This document shows, piece after piece, positions 32,547-44,374 of a stretch of DNA of 64,000 nucleotides (position 1 is its first letter; the number at the start of each line of letters is the position of its first letter). The DNA comes from Scilla litardierei (lineage: Eukaryota; Streptophyta; Magnoliopsida; Asparagales; Asparagaceae). The stretch covers positions 196,303,689 to 196,367,688 of the forward strand of contig CM061141.1 of assembly GCA_030789695.1 (NCBI GenBank). Direction: 5' to 3'. Both the position numbers and the translations under genes were made by a program. The notes under the pieces were generated by a model that had not been told where the DNA came from, did not search any database, and was given only the letters and a program-made list of their open reading frames with translations.

Positions 32547-34229
32547 CTTCTAGATTTCAGATTCACCCATAATTCCCAATTCTCCACGCAACCTCACAAA
32601 TGAATCTTCTTTAAGAGGTTTAGTGAAGATATCGGCAATTTGTTTCTGGGTTTCAATGTACTCTAAGATGATGTCCTTCTTAGCTACATGATCATTTATA
32701 AAATGGTGTCTCACGTCTATGTGTTTGGTACGGGAGTGGTGTACCAGATTCTTGGAAAGACAAATAGCACTTTGATTATCAACCATGATAGGGCAAGTAT
32801 CACAATTGACACCATAGTCACTAAGAGCGTGTCTCATATAAAGAACTTGTGCACATGCAAGACCCGGGGCAATATATTCCGCTTCAGTCGTGGACAATGA
32901 CACCGAATTCTGTTTCTTAGAGAACCAAGAAACTAAGGAATTTCCTAAGAAATGGCATGTGCCACTAGTACTTTTCCTGTCGGACTTGCATCCGGTAAAG
33001 TCGGCATCACTATATAAGATTAACTCATACGTGCTAGACTTAGGGTAAAGTAACCCATAATCTAGGGATTGATTGAGATAACGAAATATTCGTTTAACCA
33101 CAATCAAGTGTGACTCCTTAGGTCTTGCTTGATATCTAGCACATATACATACAGAAAACATGATATCGGGCCTACTAACGGTTAAGTAAAGTAAGCTACC
33201 GATCATACCTCGATATAGACGAACGTCTACATCTTTTCGGCTTTCATCCTTGTGTAGATGAGTAGTAGTACTCATGGGAGTCCTTTTGCTTGAAGACGAT
33301 TCCATCCCAAATCGCTTAATAAGCTCCCCTGTGTACTTTGTCTGATGTATTAAAGTGCCATTCTCCATTTGTCGAATTTGCAATCCAAGGAAGTAGGTGA
33401 GCTCTCACATGTGGCTCATCTCAAACTCATCCTTCATAGACTTGGAAAATTCTTGAGAAAGATTAAAGTTAGTAGTACAGAAAATAATATCATCTACATA
33501 AACTTGAATCAAAAGAATGTCATTTTCATAATCTTTAATGAAGAGTGTAGAATCAACTTCTCCCATTTTAAAATCTAAATTCAAAAGAAAGGTCTTAAGG
33601 CGATCATACCAAGCTCTAGGAGCTTGTCTCAATCCATACAACGCTTTCTTAAGTTTGAAAACTGTCCGACCTTAATTATTCCAGAAGGCACCATTATAAG
33701 GATAACTCGTGCTTTTCCCGCTTCATATAGTTTTTAGACCGCTCGCATGGTTTGGAAATTTCTCATGAATAAAACCGGGAGGTTGAGAAACATAGACTTC
33801 TTCATTTACAAATCCATTTAAAAATGCACTTTTAACATCCATTTGAAATAATTTAAAATTCTTATGGGATGCAAAAGATAAAAGCAACCTAATAGCTTCT
33901 AATCTAGCTACGGGGGCAAAGGATTCTTCGAAATCAATACCTTCCTCTTGCCGATAGCCTTGAGCTACTCACCTTGCTTTGTTCCGTGTGATTACCTTGT
34001 TTTCATCCGTCTTGTTCTTGAAGATCCATTTGGTCCCAATAGCTTGGTGACCACTTGGAAGAGGTACAAGTTCCCAAACTTCATTTCTCTCGAATTGTGC
34101 TAGTTCTTCCTCCATTGCCACTATCCAAGAGCTATCCTCACAAGCTTCTTGAATGTTCTTTGGCTCAATGGTAGAGACGAATGCGCAATGGGAGGATTCT
34201 TCAATTCTTGATCTCGTTCGAACACCCAC
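32547..34229 (-). pseudogene. Copia reverse transcriptase and RNase H
   Basis: Minus-strand pieces in order: RT start (EACEDSSWIVAMEEEL, GTKWIFKNKTDE), a broken middle, RT with MYGLRQAPRAWYDRL and catalytic YVDD (about 33500), then a frame from 33383 with YRGMIGSLLYLTVSRPDIMF and the RNase H motifs LYSDADFTGC, STTEAEYIA and TKHIDVRHHF, ending after IADIFTKPL. At least two frameshifts (near 33390 and 33670) and a stop near 33965 split it. The catalytic residues themselves are still present. Confidence 0.92.
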
Positions 34230-34458
34230 ACCAATATCTCCAATAATTTGGTTATGGGGATGGTTGCGAACGGTTTAATAAGCTTTGGGTAAACCTGGAT
34301 CACTAGGAACAACTTCAACAACTTCGTTAGAAGTGGTAGTCTCAACAATATTATCATTAATCTTAACATTATTAAGAGAATCACAAAGAATATCTACATT
34401 ATCATCGTCAACATGAGGAAAGTCAAAATCTTCATAAAAAGATACGTGAAGTGATTCC
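34230..34458 (-). other. Degraded linker between copia integrase and RT
   Basis: Acidic, N- and D-rich frames in two phases, typical of the poorly conserved integrase-RT linker. Frameshifted. Confidence 0.5.
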
Positions 34459-35680
34459 TCAATCGTTGAAAGAAGTTTTGTTGTATATCCGGTAGGCTTT
34501 GCTACGAGTGGAATATCCAACAAAAATTCCGTCATCGGATCTTGGCTCAAATTTGTCTAAATTACCAAAGGTGTTCTTTATAAAACATTTTGAACCAAAG
34601 TCACGAAAATATTTCACTTGAGGCTTTTTATCGTAAAACAACTCAAAACAAGTTTTGTTTGTTCGGGGTCTCACTAGGATTCTATTGAGCACATAACATG
34701 CCGTGTGCACCGCTTCTGCCCAAAATTGTAGTCCTAAATGACTATCATGGAGCATAGTGCGAGCACACTCAATAAGAGTCCTATTCTTTCTTTCTACAAC
34801 ACCATTTTGTGGTGGTGCTCGAGGAAAGGAAAAGTTATGAGTTATCCCGGAGTCATCACAAAACTTAGTAAAGACTCATTCTCAAATTCTCCTCCATGAT
34901 CACTATGAATAGTGATAATGGTGGATCCTAAAAGATTCTGAATCTTCTTTGCAAATTTGGTAAACTCTTCATGAGCTTCATTCTTATTAGTTAAAAATGA
35001 AACCCAAGTAAATCTAGAAAATTCGTCAACGACAACTAGTCCATAATGAGCATTACCTAAAGAAGGGTTCTAGTTGGCCCAAATAAATCTAGATGGAGAA
35101 GTTTTATGGGCCTCGTAGAAGTAATCCCTTCTTTAAGCTTAAATGAAGATTTACTTAGTTTACCTCTTTGACAAGAATCACAAAAGTTTTTCTTATTAAA
35201 AACAATCTTAGGAAAACCTTTGACTAGATCATGCTTAGCTAACTTATATAAGTGCTTGAAGTGAACATGACCAAAACGGCGATGCCATAATAGTTGTTTA
35301 CTTATGTTATCAACTAAGCAATGTTCTACGGTTTTAGGCAAGCTTAAATAATAAATATTATTACGCCTAATACCAGAAAATAAAACATTTGAATCACAAT
35401 CAACAATAGTACACAATCCTTCTCCGAAGTTAACCTTGTAACCTTTGTCACAAAGTTGACTTATGGAAATGAGGTTGTGACATAAACCACTATCAAGATA
35501 AACATTAGTAATTAGGGGTTTGGAAGGATTACCAACGATACCTACTCCAATGATGGTTCCCTTTTGATTACCTCCAAAAGTGACCGTTGCACCATCTTTG
35601 ATGCTAATCACTTCGGAGAGCAATGAGGGATCTCATATGTTTGGAGCAACCGCTATCAAGAATCCATCCTTTCCCTTTAG
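34459..35680 (-). pseudogene. Copia protease end and integrase
   Basis: Remnant protease signature WILDSGCSKH near 35650-35680, then the frame from 35623 through HRRFGHVHFKHLYKLA and CDSCQRGK (zinc-binding and pre-integrase domains). The catalytic core at 34760-35056 is interrupted by frameshifts but still shows IHSDHGGEF and NGVVERKNRTL. The C-terminal part at 34459-34755 continues (FELFYDKKPQVKYFRDFG). It cannot encode a full protein as it stands. Confidence 0.88.
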
Positions 35681-35777
35681 AGCTAATAAGGCATTTATTG
35701 CTCTTCTTCTTTCTCTTGGGTACCTATATAATATACCATAAGCTTATGGTACCCAATGTTTGTTGGGTCCAAGGGGA

Positions 35778-38114
35778 TTAGCCCTTTGGAAGCCAAGTCC
35801 AAGTGGACTTCCGCTTCCCAACATAGTTACTATTTCCAATTACATCATGAAAGTAGGAATCAACATAAGCATTCCTAACATTTAGACTAGTGTTCTTAGG
35901 ACCCCAAATAGTGTACATCTTGGGAGTCCTATTCCTAGTTGCATGCATATGAGTTGGATTTCTATGTGGTGCATGCTTCTTAGGAACATGATTTCTAGTA
36001 TAGATATGAGGTGGAGGATATGCATTGTTCATTCTTGAATGATATGTATTCTTGGGAACATGCATATTATATGAAGCATATTGATCATGCATGACATGTG
36101 GAGAATTAGCATACATGAAAGAATGATGCTTATGAGAATATGGGTGTGTGGGAGCACGTACATGAGTATTTCTCATGTGTGGTTGTGTACGTGTCCGTGG
36201 GTGCGGAGCATAAAATGTGTCATGATTATCCACTTGTGAAGTAGGATGTTTCCTACGTGGATGAGTATTAGTATACATATAAGCATGGCCTTGCTTTTGG
36301 TTTCCACCCTTAGTGGGTTTCTTGCCAAAAGGAAGAAAAGGTGATGTGGTGACATTCTTGGTAGGATTGCTACCTATAGTATCTTTGACACCACTTGTGG
36401 ATGCACCGGAGGAAGTCCTCACAAAATCTATAATGACACCACTATAGGAGGTGCGATCATTAGATGCATTAGCTTTTACAAATCCAAGGCCAACACGATG
36501 TGTGGCCGGAAATTGATTTGCAAGCAAATCATCCAATTGTCCTTGTCCCTTATTGAATCTCACAATACGGGAGGACATGAGCTCATATTTCTCCTTTAAA
36601 GAAGATATGTTGGTATCCAAGGTGGACACCCGTGTTTTGAGCTCGTGCACTTGGGTTTTAAGAGAATCATTCTCTAATCCCAATTGTGTGTGGCGTGTAA
36701 CTAGATCACTATTATCCATGGGATGTGTTTGATCTAGTTGAGATTTGAGGGAATTCACCTCATCTCTCAATGTGACATTTTGAGAAGCTAAGTTTGCTTT
36801 CTCAAGGGTTAAAGTATCAACAATGGTGTCATTGTTGATAATGCATGGAATGTATGACTTGCTAACTTTTGATTTCTTTAAGCTAGAGTATCTAAGCATT
36901 AAAGATTGGTATTTAGCAAATAGTTCTTCATTAGCTTTGCGAAGTTCATCCATTGTTACCTTGGTGTTATCCGTATCGGAATCACTCTCATCCGAGAGTG
37001 GGTCTTCAAGTGCCATGAAGCACATGTGGGCGCTCTCACCCTTCTCATCATCGGAATCGCTTGATGAGTCATCACTTGAGTCATCAAAGGTACCGACGAG
37101 TCCTTTCTTCTTGTCTTTCTTGTTCTTGTTGCACTTATGGTACTTTGGTGCCTTCCACTTTTCTTTGTTGTTTACCATTGGGCAATCCCTCTTGATGTGC
37201 CCTGGCTTATTACACTTATAACAAAGAGAGGAACTAGCATTAGTAGACTCAAAACGTTTGTTGGAGGGAAATTTACCTTTGCGGAAGAAGCGTTGGAACT
37301 TCTTCGCTGTTTGGGCCATTTCACCCAAATCCATCTCGTTCTCAGATTCATCGCTTTCGGAGGATGATGAATTGGCGTTGAACGCCAAAGCTTTCTTCTT
37401 GGCCTCCGAGGGATTCATCATGGCTCGAATCTTCAATCGGTTATCCCGTCTTACTTCGTAAGACATAAGAGTCCCGATGAGATTCACCACGGTGTAGTTC
37501 TTCAAGTCATTGACCTCCTCAATGGCGATTGCTCGTCTTTCCCATTTGGAGGTCATCCCCATGATGATCTTCCTTACCTTTTCAGGTTCGGTGTAGATTT
37601 GGCCAAGGGCTTCTAATTTGTTTGTGATGTCGGTAAAGCGTCCGTACATCGACGCAATGCTCTCATTTTCCTGTATGTGAAACAAGTCGAAGTTTTGCAC
37701 GACAACATATAACTTTGAAAGCTTTACCTTATTCGTTCCCTCGTGGGTAACGATGAGATGGTTCCAAATTTGATATGCACTCTTACATGTGCATATCTTG
37801 TTGAACTCATTCGGGTCCAACGCACAATGAAGAGCGTTCATTGCTTTAGCGTTGTTGACTTCGGCGGACTTCTCGGAAGTCGTCCATTTCTCGAAATCAT
37901 CTTCGGAGGGCTCTACGTACTCCTTGTGGAGAGTTCTCTAAAGAGAAGCACTCCTAAGGAATGTCTCCATCCTACACTTCCAATAACTAAAGTTAGTACC
38001 ATTGAAACGTGGAGGACGTACCGTATATTGACCTTCGAAAAGTGTGGACGCTCCATCACGGTCGTGATTGTTGTACGTAGGCGGAGGAGGAACGTTGTTG
38101 TTGTTGGATGCCAT
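35778..38114 (-). CDS. Copia Gag with one internal amber codon
   Basis: Nucleocapsid polyprotein. Start chosen at 38114 (MASNNNNVPPPP), followed by FNGTNFSYWKCRMETFL, the typical N-terminal block of plant copia Gag. A TAG at 37938-37940 interrupts it, after which the frame runs open to 35778. Residues further on include the UBN2-type region (YQIWNHLIVTHEGT), one zinc knuckle CYKCNKPGHIKRDC, a serine- and acid-rich stretch, a coiled-coil-like segment with repeated LENDSLKTQ-style heptads, and a long His/Pro/Arg-rich tail. The length (about 770 residues) is large for copia Gag and fits the SIRE lineage. It is the best preserved part of this element. Confidence 0.88.
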
Positions 38115-38142
38115 AGATAAAACCTTGCGCTCTTATACCAAT
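38115..38142 (-). promoter_or_regulatory. Copia primer-binding site
   Basis: On the minus strand the LTR end (CCTTACA) is followed by ATTGGTATAAGAGC, one change from the usual initiator-Met site TGGTATCAGAGC. The Gag ATG is about 15 bases further on. Confidence 0.8.
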
Positions 38143-38819
38143 TGTAAGGATCCTGTCTATGTGGAAAACACTAGAAGGGGGGGTTGAATAGTGTTTATGC
38201 AAATTTAAAAGGAATTTACGCCAAATAAAATGCAATCCAACAAATAGTGCGAAATAGAAAACCATCCCAAAGAGAAACACACACAAACGCAGTTATGTTT
38301 CAAGGGTTCGGATTAACCAAGTCAACTCCCGACTTGTTCCCGGTAATCCTACGTCCCTACCACCCGGATACCACCGGATACTCAAGTTAGAACCCTAACT
38401 TGAGGTTTCCTTAAAAACCCACTTGTAGCAACCCTACAAGTGCAATCGAATACAATCGATGTCCTTGACTCCCACAACCAGGGAGCAAGCAAAAAACCAC
38501 TCTCACAATCGAGAGCACACTTCAAATAAAGAAGTTATGAAATCTGAAAGCAACACTTACAATCACCTATGCCTTGAAGTAGAACTTGAAGGAGAAGTGT
38601 GATGTGTGTTGAAGAACTCTCTTGGAAGAGAGGAGAAAAGCCCTTTCTCTTGACTGCACCAAATGCATAGAAGATCAATCTTTAGTTCTAGGTTGGAGAG
38701 CAAGAGAACAAGATTTGGAAATACTTAGGGCTTTGGCTTTGAAAGCTTTGATCTTTGGAAATGAAAGCTTGAAGGATTTTGCAATGAATGAGTAACCTTC
38801 CAATGAAACAGTAGAAGCT

Positions 38820-38829
38820 CTATTTATAG
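38820..38829 (-). promoter_or_regulatory. TATA box of copia LTR
   Basis: CTATAAATAG on the minus strand, about 85 bases downstream of the nearest array site, in the expected U3 position. The leader then runs about 680 bases to the primer site. Confidence 0.6.
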
Positions 38830-38915
38830 CTTTCTCAATTCCACAAAATAGTTTAGGCAAAAACCCAATCGAAATCCGTGAGAAAAATCTCAACGGATAT
38901 AATCTGAACTTGCTA

Positions 38916-39566
38916 CAGTCGACTGTTGAACAATCTACAGTCGACTGTTGCACAGTCAGCAAGGGTAGGTGAGAATTCATAACGGTAACTTACCACGTGG
39001 ACAGTCGACTGATGAAGCCAAGACAGTCATCTGTTAAACCAACAGGCGACTGTACATTCTTCGGCAGGCGACTGGCCGAGAGATGAGTAAGTTAGACACA
39101 TACTGGAAATCTCACAAGATACAGGACAGACGACTGATGCAAGGAACACAGTCGACTGTTAATCAGAACAGGCGACTGTATAACCTTAAACAGACGACTG
39201 TCACAATCATGATAAATTTCCAGAGAGCTGAATCAAAGAATTGATTTACAGACAGGCGACTGTTGTAGCATAGACAGTCGACTGATCTAATAGACAGTCA
39301 ACTGTATATACAGCATAAGTCGACTGGCCATAGAAGAGAGATCAAAACATAGTTTGGGCAAGGAGAGACAGGCGACTGCTGTACAACACACAGTCGACTG
39401 TCACAAGGACAGGCGCCTGTGAATCGTTCAACAGTAGCATGTGCAAAATAATCAGAGAATGCCCAAAACAGCATTGTAATAGTCTGTGCATAACAGGCGA
39501 CTGTAGAACAAAACACAGTCGACTGTTTTTGAGACAGGCGACTATAAACTGTTAAGCAGTCGGCTG
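38916..39566. promoter_or_regulatory. Helically phased CAGTCGACTG array (right)
   Basis: Twenty-one copies or close variants (CAGGCGACTG, CAGACGACTG and others) start at 38916, 38938, 39002, 39024, 39043, 39065, 39127, 39149, 39169, 39191, 39253, 39275, 39295, 39317, 39369, 39391, 39410, 39494, 39516, 39535 and 39557. A decayed one sits at 39432. The steps are 22, 19-20, 22, then usually about 62, giving a super-period near 125. DNA between sites is much less alike than the sites. The array lies directly upstream of the LTR TATA box. Confidence 0.9.
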
Positions 39567-40020
39567 TTATGAACAATCCTAGCACAAACAGAAGAGAATT
39601 GAATTGAGATCAAAGTACAAAGGTCTAGAGATGTCCTATGACCGAAAGTAGATGTGTGTGAGTGCTCCATCATAGTTCTACTTCTAAGCTACATACTAGA
39701 AGAGATAAAAGAAAAATTACATTGACGAATAATCTCTTCTTTCCATCGTAAGAGCTTGAAGTCTTTACAGAGCTTCAATCATCAATCTATGTTCATCCAA
39801 TTCATATCATTTGCCTTCAATCACGTTTGTGAGTCATCCATTGCTAGTTGATCTTCATTGTAAGCTTAGGCAATTGATTAACTGCAAAATAGGGGATTAG
39901 TCACAAGTATTTATGCTTGCTCATCATAACACCAAGTAGGGAGAAGTCCAATACTCAACAAAACATTGCATTAATTTCATATACATAGTCATCATATTGT
40001 TACATTTTCATGATTCATTA

Positions 40021-40640
40021 GTCTCGGCCAGCGGACTGACCAGGGAAATGGCTAGTCCATGGTTCACTACCCCCAGACTGAGTTGAGGTGTCCCATAAAC
40101 TAGTCCAAAAGACCACTGGTCGAATCATGATCCATTGAGATGCTGAATCAATTGAATGTGGAAATTTTCAGACTAGTTTAATATCACTTCCACTTGGAAA
40201 ACCCCACTTGGAATGATATTCTTATATTTGATAAGTTACTTTCGAAAAATATTGAAGATGTTGTTCTAGAATCGGAAAAGTCATTACGATCCCAATCACC
40301 ATCTAGAACAACTTTCAATATTTCCCCATCACTTTATCAAATAACAGTACTCTTATAGTACTTTGCAGCGGAAAAGCGTTTTTGAAAACGTATTTTTCAA
40401 AATGTATATTTCAACCTAGTACCCTTATGATACTAGCGAAATATTCGGCAATCCCTGGCCATTGTCGGGGTTGAGCCGTAGCCGTGCCAAGGCCGGATCC
40501 CCCTTGAGGGGATTTTTCTGCAAGCCATTGTCGCCGGCTCCCGTATGGATCCAGGCGCTCCCCTTCTGCAGGAGAATTTGCCGCAGAGAACTGCCGTCGG
40601 CCCCGTATGGGCTGGCCATGCATGTCCCCACCCCCAAATA
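40021..40640. other. No recognisable gene
   Basis: Mixed-composition sequence between the copia LTR and the GC-rich leader. It may be interior of the leftward element whose LTR is at 41579, but no Gag or Pol signature is seen. Confidence 0.4.
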
Positions 40641-41015
40641 CATGGTCAACAGGGGCTCGGCACTGGCCGAGGCCAGGGCCGGCCGTGGCCCTGACAGAGG
40701 CCAGGGCCGGCCTGCGACAGGCCTTGGCCTCTGCCAGGGCCGGCCAGGCCCTGGCCGTGGCCAGGGCCCCCTGGCCCTGGCCTGGCCTCTGCCAGGGACG
40801 GCCAGGGCCCCCTGGCCCTGGCCTGGCCGCGGCCAGGGTCGGCCCTAACCACGACCAGGGCCCCCTGGCCCTGGCCTGGCCTTGGCCAGGGCCCCCTTGA
40901 CCCTGGCCTGGCCTCGGCCAGGGCCGGCCCTGGCCGTGGCCAGGGCCCCCTTGGCCCTGGCCTGGCCTCGGCCGGCCTTGGCCCCTTGGCCATGGCCGCC
41001 CCCCCTTGCATAGGG
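40640..41015. repeat. GC-rich GGCC/CCTGG minisatellite
   Basis: Irregular tandem modules built from GGCCTGGCC and GGCCAGGGCC. Frames on both strands are Gly/Pro/Arg/Gln repeats arising from composition, so none is called as a gene. It lies about 560-940 bases downstream of a primer site on the minus strand. Confidence 0.85.
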
Positions 41016-41578
41016 TTGGCCGCACACCCCCACCAGAGGGGTGGACGTGGTTGTTATTGGCCGTAGCCAACCCCCTCCGCATGGGGAGGGGGTGCATAGC
41101 CTCCATGGCCCATATGGCCATGGCGATCATGCACCAAAGAGCTCTTCTTCTCCGATGAGAATTGTTCCAACCGCCATCTTCTTCTCCGATGAGGCACCCG
41201 TTTGTCGAGAAAACGGTTTTGCTTCAATGGTCGTGTGCCAAAAAAAATGAAGAGAACGTGTTTTCAAGGCCGCAAACGTCACGCTCTACATGAAGAGAGT
41301 GCCCATTCTCAATTGAATGGATGCTCAGCATCCATGAGGAGCGCGAGTTTGGCAAGATGAACGGTAAGTTTTTCCCGTCACAGAGAGTTCCTGCCATATC
41401 CGTAATGACAGAAGACCCTAACGTGAAAAGAACAACTATTGTGTTCTCTCCGTCACGATGCGCTCCTACCATATCCATAATGGAAGGAGACTCATTCGTG
41501 AAAGAGACAACGCCGCATTCATCGGTGAGACCGGGGCGACGGTTAGACCGGGGCGAACCCGTATGGCTCCGATACCAA
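41016..41578 (-). mobile_element. Leader of a truncated leftward copia-like element
   Basis: On the minus strand, TTGGTATCGGAGCC directly follows the LTR and matches an initiator-Met primer site with one change. The leader holds two related 75-base modules (GGATATGGTAGGAGCGCAT-like, then GGATATGGCAGGAACTCTC-like). No gag start is recognised, and the left half and second LTR are missing. Confidence 0.65.
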
Positions 41579-42108
41579 TGTTGGATCCTGTCAAAACGAG
41601 GACGTTAGGATCGAATAATAAAGGAGAGACTTACGCTTGCGTACGCGACACCGTAATCTCTAAATTTCGCCCTCGGATTCGCCACAGCAGTCAGTACTTC
41701 ATCACGGAGGATCGAAGCAGCGTTTCACCGTATAAATCTCTATTTAGAAGAGGATTTTAATGGGAGGTAGAAGAAGAACACAAGTTGCCTTATGCAAACT
41801 TATGACATGGTTAGATTAGTGTAAATGCCTTACCCTTGGGTCCTATTTATAGGCTTTAGGGGTAGTTATTGTAGGAAACAACTAAATATAAGCTTATTAG
41901 CCTATATTAGCACATTTACTTATCCTCTTCTTCATTAACTTATCAAGTGCCTTTATGCACTTATAAAGTGACTTTTTCCACTTATCGAGTGGTCCTTTTC
42001 ACACGAGAAAAGGTTCCCTTCGCGCACGCTTTCGTGCACGTGACATCTGAGGTCCATAGCCCCTCATACATCCCCTCATGGGTGTATATATGTCGTCCAT
42101 ATCCAACA
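41579..42108 (-). repeat. LTR of the truncated copia-like element
   Basis: 530 bp with inverted ends TGTTGGAT and ATCCAACA. The adjoining primer site sets the orientation. No second copy is found in the window. Confidence 0.75.
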
Positions 42109-42773
42109 GTCCCGTGCACAAGGTTGAGCGTTCCCTCGGTACACGAAAGGCGTGAACCTTAGTGACACACTTCTTGACTTGTCTTGTCTAGTCTTGTCTA
42201 GTCCCATTTAGGTTAGTCCCGTAGTCGGTAGCACATGCTACCGCTACAGTGTGTCCTATTTACTTTTCCTGCACCGTTTTACTTTCTTTAACTGCCATGT
42301 TATAACCCCAGCATGCCAGGTGTTGAGCCAGAGCGTGTGGACGAGCCGGACATTCCTGAGTACGTGGAGCCAGAGGGCGTCGACCCGGAGTACGTACCTG
42401 ATGAGGACCAGTCTTAGCGGTCCCTCACCGTTGCAGTTCAGAGTTTTTCCTACTTTCTAGTTCGGGTGCGTAGCACCGTTTACTTTCTGCCTAGGTTAGG
42501 TGCTTGCACCAGTAGTTTACTTTTTGCGTTGTTGCCATGCTGGGCATTACTTCTTTTATTAGACTCTTGTACTTCTGGATATCTTGATTGAATAAAATGA
42601 ATGCATTTCCTTTCAGTACTTTCTGTTGTTATGAATTTTATAAATGCAAGAACCTGAAATTTTAAGATGGTATTCCCCCTACAGACGCTTATTGGGTCCG
42701 AGCCTCACGGCTCCGGCCCAAGCGGGCCTTAGTCACGCTTCGCCTCCGTAGTTTTGGCAAGCGGGGCGTGACA
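42109..42773 (+). repeat. Partial gypsy LTR, rightward
   Basis: The 3' part of an LTR related to 24000-24442. It shares the GAGTACG...GACCAGTCTTAG module and the end GCGGGGCGTGACA. The left part was lost at the copia LTR boundary. Confidence 0.85.
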
Positions 42774-42781
42774 GGTTTTAG

Positions 42782-42799
42782 TGGTGGCCCATGCAGGTC
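42782..42799 (+). promoter_or_regulatory. tRNA-Ile-type primer site
   Basis: Identical 18-mer to 24451-24468, again 9 bases from the LTR end. Confidence 0.65.
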
Positions 42800-42898
42800 T
42801 TGTAATTATAAAAGTTTGTAGCAATAGTATTACTGCATTCATATTTATTTATCCAGTATCGTGTACAAGTCTAATTTGGATCTTCCTTGTCAATAGGA

Positions 42899-43735
42899 TG
42901 ACAGGGAGACGCAATACCCGAGCCGGGAGCTCAACGGATGGAGTTCCGGGAGACCAGGGCGGTGAATTCCGTCAATTTCTGGGCCTCATGAGGGAGATGC
43001 TGGACGTCCAACATCAATTGGTTCAGCAGTCCCATCCAGCTGCCCGAGCCGTCCAGGCTCCCCCACCGCCACCTGGCTCGAGAGCTACTCCAGGAGTGAA
43101 GCAGTTCAATGAACTTTAGCCGAAGACTTTTTCTGGGAAGGAAGGACCGTTAGGTGCTGATGAGTGGATTCAAAGCACATAGGAGAAGCTGGTAGCTACG
43201 AAGATCCCTGAGGATACCAGAGTTGAGATAGCGAAGATGCAGCTGACTGAGAATGCTAGGAACTAGTGGCGCATTGAGGAAAGACGTCTGCAGAAGCCAG
43301 TGGAGTGGAAGACCTTCAGGTCGATGTTCAAGGAGAAGTATTTCCACAAGGCTGCTAAGAGGGAACTGTTGAGCAGGTTCGTGGATCTGAAGCAGGGAGA
43401 CATGAATGTCGACGTGTATGAGGCGGAGTTCGAGATGCTGAGTCGCTTTGCCCCTTATATGGTGAAGAAGGAGGAGAACCGAGCTGATCGGTTTCGTCAG
43501 GGACTGCGTCCAAAGATTCAAGCTTCCATGTCCTCGGCAGATTTTTCGACCATGGGAGCTGTGCTGAATGCTGCCAGGAATCATGAGATCGTGGAACGTC
43601 TACCTGATCCTTCTAATGATGGAGGAAAGTGACCGAAGGAGCAGCATAGGCCTTCTGCTAGGTCTATAGTGGGACCAGTTCAGTCTGTATCTTTCAAGAG
43701 GCCAGGAGCACCTGCTCAGAACCAGGCTAGGGAAA
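42899..43735 (+). pseudogene. Gypsy gag fragment, rightward
   Basis: Begins MTGRRNTRAGSS and runs through FSGKEGPLGADEWIQS, FRSMFKEKYFHKAAKREL, RFVDLKQGDMNVD and RFRQGLRPKIQ, a Gag core related to 24593-25724 but clearly diverged. Stops occur at 43117 (TAG), 43180 (TAG), 43264 (TAG, where W is expected) and about 43630 (TGA). It breaks off just before the zinc knuckles, at a junction with an inverted gag piece. No pol is present. Confidence 0.88.
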
Positions 43736-44274
43736 GTATCAACCATGTGGTGTGCAAAACGGCTAAGCATGGCAAACTCAGCCTCATACTCGTCCACGGT
43801 CCTATCTCCTTAGACCAGATTAGCGAAATACTACTGAAGCTCTTGTTTGGCTGCTTTGGGAAAGTATTTAGCATCGAACCTTTCCCAAAACATGCCCCGA
43901 GCGATCGGCCTGACCAGACGTTTCTCCTCCAGTTGCCACCAACTCCTAACATTATCGGTCAGTTGGAGTTTTGCTACTTCAACCCATCTAGCCTGAGGGA
44001 TACGTGCAGCACTCAACTTATCTTTAGTCCATTGAATCCATTCATCAGCTTCTAAAGGGCCTTCTTTTCCAGAGAAGCTCCTGGGTTGTAACCCCTGGAA
44101 CTGCTTCACTCCAGGTTCAGCTCGAGGTGGTGGAGGAGCAAGTTGCTCGCTCTACTGGATCAGCTCATGATGGATCTCCAACATTCCTCTCATAACTCCA
44201 AGGAGTTCATTGATGTCTGGAGTACCATTACCACTGGCTCCATTCCAGTTCCGGGTGTTGTGTCGTCCTGCTAT
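43736..44274 (-). pseudogene. Gypsy gag fragment, leftward
   Basis: On the minus strand, the likely start ATG is now ATA (44272-44274). Then follow AGRHNTRNW, INELLGVMRGMLEIHHELI, an amber codon, GVKQFQGLQPRSFSGKEGPL, DNVRSWWQLEEKRL and FWERFDAKYFPKAAKQEL. After a gap it resumes at EYEAEFAMLSRFAHHMVD, where it is cut at the inverted junction. It comes from a different subfamily than the rightward fragment, since many residues differ. Confidence 0.88.
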
Positions 44275-44374
44275 GCAGAAACAAGAAAACTCGAGTAAAT
44301 TTTGTGTACCAGAAAAATCCAGACGTATTAGCCAATGTTAATATTTCTATTGTTCTAAGTTTTGTTTAATGCAG

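Larger units (their letters stand above)
32242..40020 (-). mobile_element. Ty1/copia element (SIRE-like layout), leftward, degraded
   Basis: Order on the minus strand: right-hand LTR (38143 to about 40020), primer site, gag, protease, integrase, RT, RNase H. All are copia type (integrase before RT). Several frameshifts and stops break pol. A 3' LTR matching the right one is not visible left of 32540. The sequence there carries the CAGTCGACTG motif but otherwise does not resemble 38143-40020. So the left end is either a different element or so diverged that only the motif remains. The right LTR boundary is approximate. Confidence 0.85.
38143..40020 (-). repeat. Copia 5' LTR (right-hand), approximate outer edge
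   Basis: Inner edge TGTAAGGATCC at 38143 is set by the primer site. A TATA box and the palindrome array lie inside. The outer edge is a guess, because no partner LTR is available for comparison. Confidence 0.6.

Noticed and set aside
38916..39566. CRISPR-like array of regularly spaced palindromes
   Set aside because: Repeats are only 10 bp, spacers about 10 bp or 52 bp, the setting is a plant LTR, and no cas gene is present.
40411..41130. A 239-codon Gly/Pro/Gln-rich frame on the minus strand
   Set aside because: Low-complexity product of GGCCTGG modules; no domain, no start context, equally long frames on the other strand.
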